Shown here piece by piece: positions 36,801 through 49,500 of a stretch of 64,000 nt of DNA. Below the pieces are notes generated by a model that saw only the letters and a program-made list of their open reading frames with translations, did not search any database and was not told where the DNA came from. Origin of the DNA: Brugia malayi (taxonomy: Eukaryota > Nematoda > Chromadorea > Rhabditida > Onchocercidae); assembly GCF_000002995.4 (NCBI RefSeq), contig NW_025062475.1, positions 8,188,187 to 8,252,186 of the forward strand. Direction: 5' to 3'. The translations under genes were made by a program, and so were the position numbers. Numbering within the stretch: position 1 is the stretch's first letter; every line of letters begins with the position of its first letter.

Positions 36801-38699
36801 ATATCATAAACTTTGAAATTTGACGAATTTCTTAGAGTGGTGACTACGTACGAAAAACTCTTGCTTATATGGATGCCGCTGTGTATTTCATACTTTCATC
36901 AGCTACTGAACGAGAAAACAGACAACGGCAGTATACCATAGCACGCGATAGTGCTGAATTGATGAAGTGAGCTTTGGATTTGAAGCTCTCAGTTTTCCGA
37001 ATGATTTTTTCGTAAATCAAACTTAGTATTGGAGAATTGAGCCTTGACTTACTCAAAGTCTTATCAACGATGTTATCCGGTACTTTTTTGAAAGGCATAG
37101 TGGAATGATTAAAGTTCTCTGCGTTTTTTTTTTTTTTTTTAAATTACTGATTCTTAAAATTGTCCCGAACTGCCACATATTTGGGAACCCTGGCCATACC
37201 TTAAACAGTATTATAATTTGACTAATTTTTGATCAACTGGTCAATTTCTTATAATGGTATCAAAATCGCCTTCAGAACGATTATCAAGTGGTCAGGTGCA
37301 TCAGCAGCTAGTCTCTCATCACTGGAACGGCATTTCATTAGTCGATTCAGAATATTATCTTTTCGGGTTCAAGCTGTGCTAAATTACTATCTCTATTCAC
37401 TTAAGATAGGAGTAAGTTTGTTGTTACATCTCTAATGTTATCAACATTATAAACAAGAATTAATATTTCGTCTTACCTTCATACCTTAGTAGTTTGGATT
37501 AATTTATCTCATTAAATTGTATCGGTTTTGTCCTTCTGTTCCTTACTGATTATTGTTATGCATGCCAAAAAATCATTTCCAGTGCATTGACGCATCTAAA
37601 GCTACATTTTGAAATATGAGTCTTGGTACCTAAGAAATTCCAGACTTTAATATGGTTGACATTGCTGATAAGTACAGGTTGATGAGTTTTAACATCTTCG
37701 GTAAAATCGAAGATTTGTTCAAAGGTGGCTTCAGTCTATATATAATGTGATTTTTAGTATTCTGATATGATGCCATTTAATTCATGCTTATTCTTTAAGA
37801 ATTTTGAATTTCTAAATATTCAGAGTTGTATGTCCAATTTTGGTGCATTGACGAAATGGGAACCACAGCTAATTGAATTGGACGCTGCAGCAATGCGCAA
37901 TGATGGTGCTGCATCAGTCAGTTCGCAGGGTGGTTCATCTGCCAATACAGAAACTCCTTCACCGGCTTCATCAACTAACAGTGGTCATGGCGAACGTCAG
38001 AGGGAAGTGAGTTATTTGAACATCATCGCGACAAAAGAATCACCTGAAGAATCTTTGGGTCTGAAAAAAATATTCTGGATTTTAAAAGTGACTGTAGAAC
38101 TTGGTAGACAGGCAGCGCAATTTCGAATTAAAATATAGTGTCTGAACGCACTGAGCTGTGTTCACTACTTTTGTTTTTAAAAGAAATTCGTTCTAGATCA
38201 ATGTTCCAATTTCTATTTATCAAGTGCAACGTTCGCAGCTTAGCATACTTCATCATTTGATGTGGTCTGATCGGTTGTGGAAACAGACATCAACCAAAAT
38301 GAACAGCTACGAACAAGGTTATTTATAAAAATCATAGAAAATCTCTTTTTCAATTGCTCTGCATGCAGATATGATGCTGTATTTTTATTTGATGAGAGTG
38401 AGCAAAACAGTTAAGGACTTTTTGGATCGGGCAGGATATTCTACATTTTAGATTAAATTAAGCACATATTTAAAATGGCTTAGATGAGAATCCAAAATTT
38501 TTTGCATTTTTAACATGTCTAGATCGGTTTTTGATTTTGTATTTCTTCTGCAGAGATGGTAAAACATTTGGACCAAATATGTGGACCGCTTACTGTTGAC
38601 TTAAGCTTACATTCATTATCAGAATATCTGGCTACAGCAGTAGCATGGCTTCGTGCGGAATATCGAGCAGAAAAGGAACGATTATCACCGTCGTCATAG
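30859..38699 (+). CDS. affl-2: AF4/FMR2-family elongation factor (AFFL-2/AFF4-like)
   Basis: Fifteen exons: 30859-30976, 31982-32154, 32801-32949, 33214-33262, 33500-33705, 34120-34291, 34623-34832, 35379-35474, 35857-36375, 36599-36748, 36836-36966, 37276-37411, 37824-38006, 38239-38317, 38554-38699; phases agree, about 838 aa. The N-terminus has the AFF-type short motif (DGLGPFDVMADIIVGSQ), then low-complexity Ser/Lys segments with a nuclear localisation cluster (RKRKKRR) and a Pro/Leu block (HISPLLTPPRQP). The C-terminal homology domain is clear: YYLDEVARPLKHRAD, YVRKTLAYMDAAVYFILSS, a SCMSNFG...TPSPASS segment and a closing helix (LSEYLATAVAWLRAEYRAE). The family scaffolds the super elongation complex with P-TEFb and ELL in the nucleus. 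The ATG follows a TTTGTAG acceptor. Exon 4 has a weak GTGGAT donor, and exon 3 can alternatively run to 33031. Confidence 0.9.
35442..35695. repeat. Inverted repeat linking exon 8 and the following intron
   Basis: A perfect 19-base match: 35442-35460 (inside exon 8 of the AF4-like gene) is the reverse complement of 35677-35695 (inside the next intron). The 216 bp between include the donor site and a second hairpin. Confidence 0.85.
35609..35653. repeat. Intronic hairpin, 15 + 6 bp arms
   Basis: 35609-35623 pairs perfectly with 35639-35653; after one C/A mismatch, 35625-35630 pairs with 35632-35637 around a single-base loop. It lies between the arms of the larger inverted repeat. Confidence 0.85.
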
Positions 38700-41013
38700 T
38701 AGACGAGTTTTCTATCATATAAAGTCTAATTATGCAGGGTATTATTTTCGTGTAACTCTCGTAATCATTATTCTTTTTGTCACATCCATTTTTGCACCTT
38801 GTAAAAATCTACCCCGCTTGAATATTTAATTAATGATGGACAATTATAAGGAAATTGTTTGCTTAATTTGGTGCAAGAATTTAGAATGTTTCCGAATGGA
38901 ATGAGTAGTGAAATTTTAAATTATTACTTTCGCTGATTTATTGTTTTCATTTACTTCGATTTTGGTTCTTAATTTTAATTTGCCAGTCCAGAAGTGCATC
39001 CTTTGTCAGTCTTCATTCATATGTTTTTACGAATTATTTTTTGTACATATAAGTTTATTAGATTGTTTGTACAAGATCCACTCAGAGAGGAAGAATCTCT
39101 ATGATGTTTTCCCACTCAATTTGTGGGTTATCTTTCATTTGAATCATTAATTTATTCAAGGAAAGATGTTGGTCTATGAATATTGATTTTGTGGTGTACA
39201 AATCATCTTAATATTTTTGGCTGAAATCATGGTTTTAGTGCTTTTTTATGTGTTTGTAGATGTTTTAATTTCAGATTGTTTTGGTGAAAGATTAGCTATA
39301 TTTTTGTTTCCTTATTTTACAATTTCGGATTCTTTGTTTTACATTTGTGACGATGGTTCATATTATATATGTTATCAAATTTAAATCTTTTGTTTTAAAG
39401 ACATTTTGCTAGGCAGCTGATTCTTACTTTTAGTTCTGAATTTTTTAAATGTTTAAATTTCCCATTTTCAATTTAATAATGTGAATTATTGTACATATTC
39501 TGCATTATTCAATGATTTTGAGATAGTTTATGAAGCAGTTAGTTTTTTTAACTATTTTTTGAAAAAAGTAATAGAATTAATTATATGATTATATGCCTCA
39601 GAAGGTTCTCGTGATAAGACTGTCAGAAGAATTGAAAATTTGCTTTATTGTCTGAAATTGGGCTCAGTTTTACTGGCTATAATTATTTGACTACTAGCAA
39701 ATAGATTGACAAAATATTATGCTGTTTAGAAAATAATCTGGAAGCGATGCTTTGGTATCTGGCACAAGATCTGAGGATTTTTATTTTCTGAGGCATATGA
39801 AGTTCCGCTGTTACGAAAGCATTGATATTTTCATAAAGCTGGATTATATGGATTGGTTTAAGATTGATTACTTCTCCTTTCCATCTCATTCATTGTGATA
39901 TTTTGTAAGTTGTATCAAAGTTCCATTCTGGGTATTGGGTTTTTTTCTTCATCTTTGGCAGCTCCCTTTATTTAAATTGTATAAAAGTTCACATTTTTTA
40001 TTCCCTAATGTTGCCATCTTATGGATTTTTCCGTGAAAAACCGAAGTTCAAATTTTATTTGCTTAGCGAGTGTTGTAGAAGCTTTCTCTAGATGTAATTC
40101 TGGTAGTAAATTAAACTCCTGTCAGTTGTGGGAGGATGATTTTTCGCTGATTAAAATAACATTTAATGGAATCACATATACTCCATCCAGTTATGGATTT
40201 TTTTCATAAATTATGTTAGTTTAAACAGAATTTTGGTTGTGAGGTTCTTTAGCTAACGGGTGATCGGTATTTCTATATTTTTATAGTTTACTGATATGTA
40301 TGAACTGATTAGGTTATGCGAGATTATGCATGAGTAGTAGGTTATTTGGTGAATGTTTGCTTTGTAATGGAATTGTCCATCCCCTAATTTATGCTCTTTA
40401 CTCTTTCTTTTTAAAATAGTGCCAATAATCGGTAATCTTTCAGTTTCTATGGTTTTTTGATAGTTGTTTCACCTAAAATATGACCATAATTGCCAAAACG
40501 TTTTTGGCAATTATATTTTTTTCAGCGATAGTACACTCTTTGACAAATTATGTGTATGAAGAATGTTCACGTGCTTTCATTCATTGTTTTTTTTTTTTCT
40601 TTTTTTTTTACATCGTAGAAATTCGTATATCCGTCCTTTTATTTTCGAAATTCAGTCGGCTATGCAATTTTATAGGAAATTTTAACGAAATGAATCTGCA
40701 CTTTTCCGTTTCGTGTGGCGTCATATCACTTACTTAGTTTCCGTTCAGTTTGTGATATTGGGATGTGGTTCGAAACCCGAAAGTTCTTGTTTTTCCTTTT
40801 GCAGTGGTATTGTATTAAGTCTTATCTTGCTATGCTCTCAAACTCACTTCTTGAAATATTTTTTTAATCCCGATTTAATTTATTTCCTCTAAGTTACTAA
40901 AACATTTTGATTCAAATCTGGAAATTGACAAATTGTTTCGAATCGTTTGTGTTTAAATTTTTATATCATTACAATACTTTGTTGTCGCTTTACATGGTTC
41001 ATCGGATACTTTT

Positions 41014-41365
41014 CTATCCTTTCCTCTTCTGGAAATTTTGTTCTATAAAGGTTATTGGACGTTCAACAGGCATTTTTGAAACATGAAGTTCAGTCTCTTT
41101 GTGGTATTTTAATAAAGCGCAAAACACTATACGTTCGTTAAATTCTGTATTATTACATATGTATTTGAAGTTTGTACCTTTATGTTTGAGATAAAAGCTT
41201 ATCAGTTCCAACTGATTTTGGGCGTGTATGTGGATGGCTGAAACATGAAATATTTCCTTGCGTTTTCACCGCATTCAGTGTGATTGTTGAACAGGGATAG
41301 AGGGCACTGTCGTCATACTGGTAAAATTTCAATGACTCTATTGCATTCACCTTTCGGAATTGCAT
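41014..41365 (-). other. Two overlapping minus-strand open frames, unassigned
   Basis: One frame (41180-41365) starts MQFRKVNAIESLKFYQYDD. The other ends at 41014 with VERPITFIEQNFQKRKG and can be entered from an ATGTTTCAG acceptor (near 41250) inside the first. Composition is more coding-like than the surroundings, but no family was recognised and the linking intron would be only about 70 bp with a weak donor. Confidence 0.25.
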
Positions 41366-42341
41366 ACGAAACTCTGTTGAATAGAAAAATCGAAAGAAGC
41401 TTGCAAAGTGATATTAGAAAGCGAATTTGCATTTAGAAAACTTCCCCTATGAAAAGTATTCACGTCTCAAATGAATTCATTCATCTCTTTGTGGGAAACC
41501 GAGTAGCAGTACCGCCCAACACGACAGGCTGCACCACGTATTTCTCAAGATTTTGAAGTTAATGAAGTCGAGGGGCTGAATACAATACCAACCCAATAGA
41601 TTCCTCAATGTTTGGGAATTTATGCAATATTTGAATAGAACGGCTGCGAAATTATAATTTTATCATAGTGCACAATTTTACTCGCTGAAAAACAATAGAC
41701 CCTACCAAAACGAAAACTTAGAACTGTAAGTACGATACTACATAAGTAATGGAAAAGTGGGAATAAAAAGAAATCTAAAGATAGTATTCAAGCAGTTATA
41801 AGAAAACTTATCATCGCTTTTCGAAACCACCACGAAAGATTGTGGGACTATAACACATCTTTAGGAATCACTACATATTCCATTTCTGTTTCTCTTTATC
41901 ATTTATATTCATTTCTGTTAAAACAAGTGAAATAAAAGACATAAGAAAAAATTAATACAAACAGCGACTCAGGAAACAATGTATTCATAAGAATAGCAGT
42001 GCTTTGAACTTGTATTTACAATCCACATTTTATAACTGCCAATTATAGATCAAAGTTTTTCACTATAACAAGGAAAACAACAAAAATTAATGAATATATA
42101 CACCTGAGTGTATTGGTACCGAAAATGCAAGTGAGATTTGCTGCTGCATTTTGTCAAAATTATCTGCTTACTCAATTCTATATCGCGTGTTTTAGTAGGA
42201 AATGAACAACTAGATTAGCATTAAAGACACAAAATCTTGCTTTTGAGCTTTCCGTTTTCTCTATTTTCATCCGTCGTCTGTACATAAAATCCTATTACTG
42301 CAGGTGTACCAAATACACTTCACGTGATAAAAACTTTTCTA

Positions 42342-42347
42342 TTTATT
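42342..42347 (-). terminator. Poly(A) signal AATAAA for HMGB gene
   Basis: AATAAA on the minus strand about 35 bp after the HMGB stop codon, a typical nematode distance. Confidence 0.7.
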
Positions 42348-42380
42348 TGTATGAAACTTCCAAATAATGCTGAAGACTTT

Positions 42381-43846
42381 TCAAGCCTCGGCACATTCAT
42401 CATTCACTTCTTGTGACTGGACCATTTGTTGGGCATGTGCTGGCGGTACTCCCATTTGCATCATTCCACTGGTTGGAACACCCTCTACTGTTGTCATCAT
42501 AGGCATTTTCATGGATGTTATCGTTTGCACTGGTGTTCCTTTGTAATTTCGCATCTCCTATACATTAAATTCACAAACTCTAGATTCTATAACTTAAAAA
42601 AAAACAATGGGACCAGTTAAATACACTTAAGATAGTTATATTTCTTCTCTTTTGATCACCACACACCTTTTTAAACAAATTATCTGGAACTGTTTTACTG
42701 CGATAAAAAGAGTAAAAGTAGATATTCGGATAATATATAACAAAATAAACGAATCTGCAAAATCCTTTCAAAAATTCTATGCTTTATTTTATATCTTCAC
42801 AGGTTTATCTAGGTAAGATTAAAAATGTAATACCTCAGCGTATCGCTCTTTATCTTCAAGTGCTTTTCGTTCGTACACAGCTCGTTCCTCCTCACCCAAT
42901 GCTTTCCAGAAACGACCCAACTCTTGTGCAACCTGACCAACTTTCCACTCAGGATGTTGTTGTTGCACCTCAGGCCGCTTATCATGGGAGAAGAAAAAGA
43001 AGGCGGATCTAAAATTCACACTTAAACCATTTAGATTTTGTTTTGCATTAAAAGTTTAAACTTACGATTAGAACCATAATCTCGAATCTTAAGCAAAATG
43101 ATTCGGATTTTATTAAAACTACTATTCTTTAGAAACAAAAATGGTTGATTTTAACAATTGGAAGGTTGAAATGTCAAGTTACAAGGCTCGTTTTGGCGCA
43201 TTCGGATCTTTCTTGACACGCTTCCGTTTACGTAACGCATCCTCCCCACCATATGCAGCAACTTCAGCTTGATAGCGTTCTGCATCTTTTTGTGCCAACT
43301 CAAAGAACCTCCGTTTTTCATCATCGGACATAGTCTACAAATGAAACAATAAATATAGTGCAACACCACAAATTTACATACTCTTCTTCATTCAGACAAC
43401 CTAATATGAAAAAATTATAGAATTTTCTGATCGCACCTTACCCAGCAGAAAAATTCTTCCCTACCAAAACCATTCTAAAGTTCTTTCGAGTTGAAACTGG
43501 CACAAATTTACACAGTTCGGAATCTCAAATCGTGAGGAAACTGATATCCGCGTCTGATGCTATTAATTAGCATGATTGAATTCCAAGGTTTCTGGTAAGC
43601 TTTGTAAGTTTCACTGAAAGTCCCACCTATCTACCATATGCGGTCCCATTCACTTGGTTAGATTATAAATAGACTATAATAGGTTAAAAAGGTTACCTTC
43701 CATTTCTCTGAACATTTTTTGCTTATTTCAGTCACTTGAACATTTTCGTTTGGATATTTCTTTTTATGCTCTTCATAACACATTTTCACAAAGAATCCAT
43801 ATGGTGATGTCTTGCCACGTACTGGCGGTTTCGCTGATTCTCGCAT
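42381..43846 (-). CDS. hmg-1.2: HMGB-type two-box chromatin protein (hmg-1.2-like)
   Basis: Four exons (minus): 43697-43846, 43183-43334, 42834-43008, 42381-42557; 217 aa from the MRES start. HMG box A spans about residues 10-80 ([40 protein letters not shown]). A basic linker ([17 protein letters not shown]) leads to box B (about 95-165, [36 protein letters not shown]). It bends DNA and serves as an architectural factor in the nucleus. The best match is C. elegans HMG-1.2. The tail after box B is Met/Gln-rich ([20 protein letters not shown]) with no acidic run. The frame is open upstream of the chosen ATG to a TTTTGTAG acceptor at 43871-43872, so an extra 5' exon could exist; none was found. 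Confidence 0.94.
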
Positions 43847-43870
43847 TCTTCTTTGATCAAAAATGATTGC

Positions 43871-45173
43871 CTACAAAATTTTGAAACTTATTCAAAACAA
43901 ATGAGATAAGAGTGGATCTGAACAAATAGGACCGTAAACAGAGTGAACAAGGCAAACGCATAAAAGGAAAACTTTCTAGGATCTGCATAATATTAACGAG
44001 GAGGAAAGTGACTGGATAGTTTTTTCAAGTAAATCTTCTGTAGCCAAATACTTGTAAGAAATACGCAAACACGATCAACTTCAATGATCTTGTTTTTTAC
44101 TAGAACTTTTTAAGCTCACTAATTTACATATTTTAGATAGAAAAAACTTCCAATAATCCCAATTTTATCAGTTTCATTTTTCACATGATGTTAATGTATA
44201 GTAAAATCTAGAAATCAATGATTAGCAGCTGTCAACAATATGCATGAAATCACCATTGCAAAGGATCAAATCAACCAGGTATGAACAAGCTAATTCTTGA
44301 ATTACCACCCAGTATTATAGTCCAATAATCTATGAAATAATTGGTCTTCCAGTTATCAGTTTTCAACAAGTTTTAAAACAAATACTGCTTGGTCAAATAT
44401 AAGAAGGAGAAATGTCTGATTGAAAGTGGACTTTAACTGACATTCTAATTAAAAAAATAAACAAATCCTTTCATTACAGTTTCATTCAGCCATCTAAATC
44501 AGTTTATGACCTAACTCTATCGCTTCCGAAGCTTAGTAAAACTGAGTGTTTTCATTTCTTATTCTTGAAATTCTTTTCTTTTTATAAATCAGCTGATTTT
44601 GGAGCTTTAAAATATTTAGAACCTAATACAAACTGACGAAATATTTAGCAGCAATTTTTGAACGAACATGATTAGACTGTTGTTTAATATAGCTAATGTC
44701 AAATTCGTGATACTCCTTTCTAAGATTAAGCTTTCAACTGTTGAAAGGAGAAGAGTCGCTTCACTCTCAAATTGTTAACAATGAATTCCAAAGTTCCGAA
44801 ATAATACGAAAAGAATTATTTAAATTGCCAGTTACTCCATGCTGCATCGACACAAGTGAACTGAAATGAGTAGTTGAATGAGTGACTGATAGATATTTGT
44901 AGGTTAAATTCGGGAACTAGCCTTCTAAAATTTCTGTTCAATAGCTCTTGGAAACGTGAAGCTGTTCGTTCATACTTTCTGCCAGTCTACCCTTCACTTT
45001 GAACTCTATCAAAAGCAAGTAACACAACCTATCTATGAAAGAGTCAAGTTGATCTTCAATTCTCCTTAATTAGCTCCAACGCGAAGTGTCCCCTACATTG
45101 CATGCTAATTTCAATCTTATCAAGTTTCAATTACAACCACATTAGCAGTCTTTGCTGATAGCATGTTTTGATC
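43871..45173. other. HMGB upstream region
   Basis: AT-rich; may contain an undetected 5' exon or the HMGB promoter. Nothing specific was recognised. Confidence 0.4.
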
Positions 45174-45809
45174 TCATCGTTTTGCAGTCTCCCCTCGATA
45201 GCTGAGACAAGGATTTCTTCCCATATCCTTTCGGAAGATCTCGTAAAGATCTGGAGCAGCCTTCAAAGTGATATCTTCGATTTTGTGTTTCAAACAGAAC
45301 TAGGTGAAACCAAATAATCTGCAAATTAGAAAAGAAAATTGGAGAGATTCGAAAGACTTTGTAAATATGCCCAAAACTTATTTATCTGACCCCCTTCGTA
45401 CGTACTTTTGCTAATAATCGGAACTACCGGACAATAAATAAGCAAAGGATCAGGAATGGAAATTTCGGTAAAAGAAACTTTCCTTCTCACTGCTAGCAAT
45501 ACTATCGAACTTCAACATTGATCAGAAATATGACTCACAAATAATATTAATTTAATCAAAGCACCAAAAAACAATAATTTCACGTGCAGTTCATTATTTT
45601 GGAATGCATTTGGCAGTTGCAGTAGCTTAAACAGAGAGGGTCGAAGCCCTGTACATCGACTGCTGCACTTACTATTGGTATTCGTAGTACGTTTTACCAT
45701 CACGTCCGTCAAACGTGTAGCGAGACGCTGCATGGATTAATCCCTCAATTTCATGCTTTCCTGGGTAAGACTCATAAGGCTTAACTAGGCCTATGCCTGA
45801 CCTCTGCAT
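45174..45809 (-). pseudogene. Possible acyl-CoA synthetase N-terminal relic
   Basis: Two protein-like blocks. Block 1 (45673-45809) starts with ATG and reads GLVKPYESYPGKHEIEGLIH then ASRYTFDGRDGKTYYEYQ, ending at a strong AATA|GTAAGT donor in phase 2. Block 2 (45174-45299) reads TLKAAPDLYEIFRKDM then GRNPCLSYRGE and stops at a TGA. The LYEIFR...PCLSYR spacing resembles the N-terminal part of long-chain acyl-CoA synthetases (LYExFxxG...GPCLGxR). Block 2's frame does not follow block 1 in phase, its best acceptor (TTTGCAG at 45320) leads into stops, and no later AMP-binding exons were found on this strand. A truncated or decayed copy is the simplest reading. The family call rests on a short motif. 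Confidence 0.4.
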
Positions 45810-46040
45810 AACCTCACTTGACAAATCACACGTTACGATAAATGCACAAAATCATCATTATAATGGTGAAGGATGGGTGGAACAGAGTGACAAAATAGCA
45901 CGGTGAGCGAAGAGAAGAAGCGAATACATGGTCGGAGAACGCAGAGGACGGGGCTCTGCCAACGAAGGTCGTGTCTGCCCCACGATGCTTCCACTCCACA
46001 ACACACATACACAATAGGTAGGCTTTCTATCTGCTTACCC

Positions 46041-46205
46041 GTGTATGTGTGTATGTATGTATGTACACGTGTGTGCGTGTATGTCCGCGTACGTTTATGT
46101 GCGTATGTGTATGCATGCGTCTATGCACATGTGCGTGTGTGTGTGTGTGTATGCATGTGTGTATGTATGTGTGTGTCTACGTGTGTATGTGCGCGAGGAC
46201 GTGTC
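46041..46205. repeat. Alternating TG/TATG/CG purine-pyrimidine tract
   Basis: About 165 bp of imperfect GTGT, GTATGT, GCGT and TGCATG, almost strictly alternating purine-pyrimidine. It lies about 380-540 bp upstream of the ANKRD13 start. Cys-Val-rich open frames in all plus frames are by-products of the repeat. Confidence 0.9.
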
Positions 46206-46583
46206 TGCGTCCTTCTCCCTCTCTGTTCAGACCACTCTCTAACAATGATGGATCAATACTGCGGGCGCACGCGGAGGCAATGTTGCGCTGCGCACTGTAC
46301 TGTTCACATTTTGAATTGCCGCCCGTGAAGTGTCTCTCTATGAAATTGAGTGCTTCTCATTAGCTCACTCATGTATTCGTAGTAGGTATTTAATCCGGTT
46401 GCAGGTGAGTGATTGTACACCGGAAAAGGACTGAACAGATGGAGAGTTGTTGCTTAGCAACGGTCGAATTAGGGTGATATTTGTAATACGGTATGTACTT
46501 ATGACTCACGCTTCCGGTTTTGCTTCATTTTATTAATTTGGATGTGAATAAAGTGTAATGGAATGCATTTGAAGGAGTTTACG

Positions 46584-49500
46584 ATGACGGACGAGAAAGA
46601 ACTGAGACGAGAATATCCGCTTCACTGGGCTGTGTTTCGGAATGATTATGGCAATTTGATGGAATTTTTGGAGGAAGAACATGGGGATGAGATCGTTAAC
46701 AAGCTTGATGTAAGAGGTTAGTGAACCTCATTCATACATTCTTTGTAGATTTGAGATACTCACTTCAAAAGTTCCATCGAAACGATGTAGCTGTTCAGTG
46801 TGAATTCCCTAGATTAATCCTTTTATATTTAGCTTTAGAAATTATTCTTAAACTTAATCTATACTATTCAGGACGCACACCTTTGATGTTAGCCATTACT
46901 CTTGGCCATTATGAATGTGCTCGAGCTCTGTTAGAAAAAGGTGCCAATGCTGCTATCCAAAATGCAGGTATATTAATCAGCTGATGTTAACAAGCCGAGT
47001 CAGTTGGCTCACTTCAGCTTCACATATAAAATAATGGAAGGGTCGAAAAAGGCTCGATTAAAAAAGGACTTTCTGCTACATCCTATTCGTACCAACTGCA
47101 AACCCACTGATTCCACGTCCTTCACTTATGCAGATATGTGGTCGCCTAGTCATGAAGCTATTTGTGCCGGAAATAGTGACCTTTTACGATTAATTATTCA
47201 ATATCGAGATTATCAAAGAGCTCTACAAACAAGTTGTGCAATGGAACGTTTACTCACTCTCCTGAAGGTGTATATTTCGACATTGGTATAGGAAGGAGGA
47301 AGCATTGCACTTGTATCTTTCTTCATATATTGTTGATGGTTAATAATCTCCCATCAAGGTTGTGTAATCCAAGCAATAAATATAAGCAGTAAGTGCGACT
47401 GAAAATGCTTCTTTACTTTTAGGCTCTCAGTTCCAGGATACTAAAGTACATTTGCTTTATACGAATATCTACATTTTATCACCTTTATTAATGATAACAT
47501 CTTTTCATATTTAACTGGTTGAGACAAGTAAAGTAATATACTTAATTTCAGGAAACAAATGATTTTTATGCAGAAATGAGTTGGGAATTTACTAGTTGGT
47601 TACCATTTGTTAGCAAAATGTGTCCTTCTGACACTTATAAAGTATCGTTTATTCATCTTTCAAAGAAAAATTAGTGTATATTTTGATAGAAGAGATATTG
47701 AAATTAATCTCATAAGAATTTTAAATGCTCCGTGTTAGGAAAGAGTAGAGTGGAAGTCATATTATTTAATTCAGATTTTTCATTCTTCTAGTTTTGATAA
47801 AATTTACAATTAATATTAATTCGTAAAAAAAGCACCTCAATTTCCACATACTGCTTAAGTTGACATTTTACTTAGAACTTGCCTAGATAACGATAAATTT
47901 GTTGTACAGAATATCCTTGTGCATTTCAAGAAATGTTTTCAACTAATGAAGCGATAAAGACCATATTTAATCAATACGATAAAGACCATATTTAATCAAG
48001 TTCCAATAATATTTGGTTTGAACTAACTTCTTAGCAATCATTTTCAATTTGTTTTGATTGATTTTAACAATAATTCTGCAGATCTACAAGCGAGGTTCAA
48101 ATGTTCGCATTGACACAACACTGGTTGGTTTTGATATAGCATCGAATTGGAAACGCGGCAATCAGTCCTTCATATTTCGTTTTTCTGATAACTGCCAAGC
48201 GCAACTGATTGTCCTGGACCATGACAGTAAAACGGTAGATTCACTGTTATAACTGTTTGTTTCCTATATTTTTTTATTTTTTTTTTCGAGAAAAAAATCG
48301 GGCTATCTTTTTTCTCTCTGAGACAAAACTACCATTTGTATAATAAATTTATTTTTTCTTATCAAATTTTCTTGTGAAATGCATTTCAGGGGATATATTG
48401 TAATAATTCAACTAAAATAGAATGTTGACAGCTGAAATATATAACTACATTTTACGAAATCGTAAAATTAAATACCAGTCTTAGTATTTCCAGGCTACTG
48501 TTCATACTATGGATTCACAATCCACCAATGATCTCAGAGATTTTGTTCCACCTGAAGAAGCTATTTATTCACGAATGACGTCACCTGTTGACACTACTTT
48601 CATTGATGTAGAAAAAATCGGGTTTGTATAAAACAAAGCTTTTTCCTCACATCTATTATCAGATTTTTTTTCGACATTTTTCCTCTGATAGTTAGGGGAT
48701 GGTAATGATTTTTTTACAGATTCGAACGGTCGAAAGGTGGTGGTCTTTTCTCTTGGTTATCGTCATCAGATCGTGTAGAAGAAGTGGATGGATATAAATG
48801 TAAGGTATGTATTCTCTTTTATTACTTTCAAGATATTGGGAAAGGATTAGACGAATTATTCAAAATAATTTTTATTCAAAGGAACGATATTTTCGTCTTC
48901 TCGAACTTGTCATGCAAATAAATGGTGACGAAAATAATAGATGTTGTTGTTTTCAGGATTATTTTTTCATACATGAATAAAAAATTAAAGAATTTCTAGG
49001 TTTTTAATGCAAGTAATGTTGATATAGTGACAAAGACGCGTACAGAACACTTGTTGGAAAGAGATAAGGAAAAGTTAGTTTAATATATGGGTTACCCTTT
49101 TTATCCTATTTAAAAAAATGATCAGAGGATTTTAAATGATTCTATAAAAGATCTCATAAACATCAGGAGATTTTTGGATCAGAGATGTTTGTATTAGTTT
49201 AATTAATATTTCGAAAATGTCAATTAAAGTACTAAAATTATTCGAACATTAGAGAAATTTAATGAACTAGAGAAATTAATTTTTTAGAAGATTGAATATC
49301 AGAATTTGGTATCAAACATGATCATTTTGCAGATTTCGACGTGAAGAACATGAAAATCCTTTGTACATGGTGTTAAAATTGGCTGAAAGACATCAGAAAT
49401 GCACTAGCGAAATGAGACAAACGGGAAATGATGTATATTGTGGGCTGACACCGCAGCAGTATTTGGATAAGAATTATTCTATGAATAATCGCGACATTGG

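Larger units (their letters stand above)
38700..42380. other. Convergent intergenic region, AF4-like and HMGB genes
   Basis: 3.7 kb of AT-rich sequence with long poly(T) runs (for example 40589-40610). It should contain both 3' UTRs. Apart from the minus-strand open frames at 41014-41365, no coding content was seen. Confidence 0.45.

Noticed and set aside
45903..46363. Cys-Val-rich plus-strand open frames
   Set aside because: All three frames stay open through the TG/TATG tract; repeat artefact.
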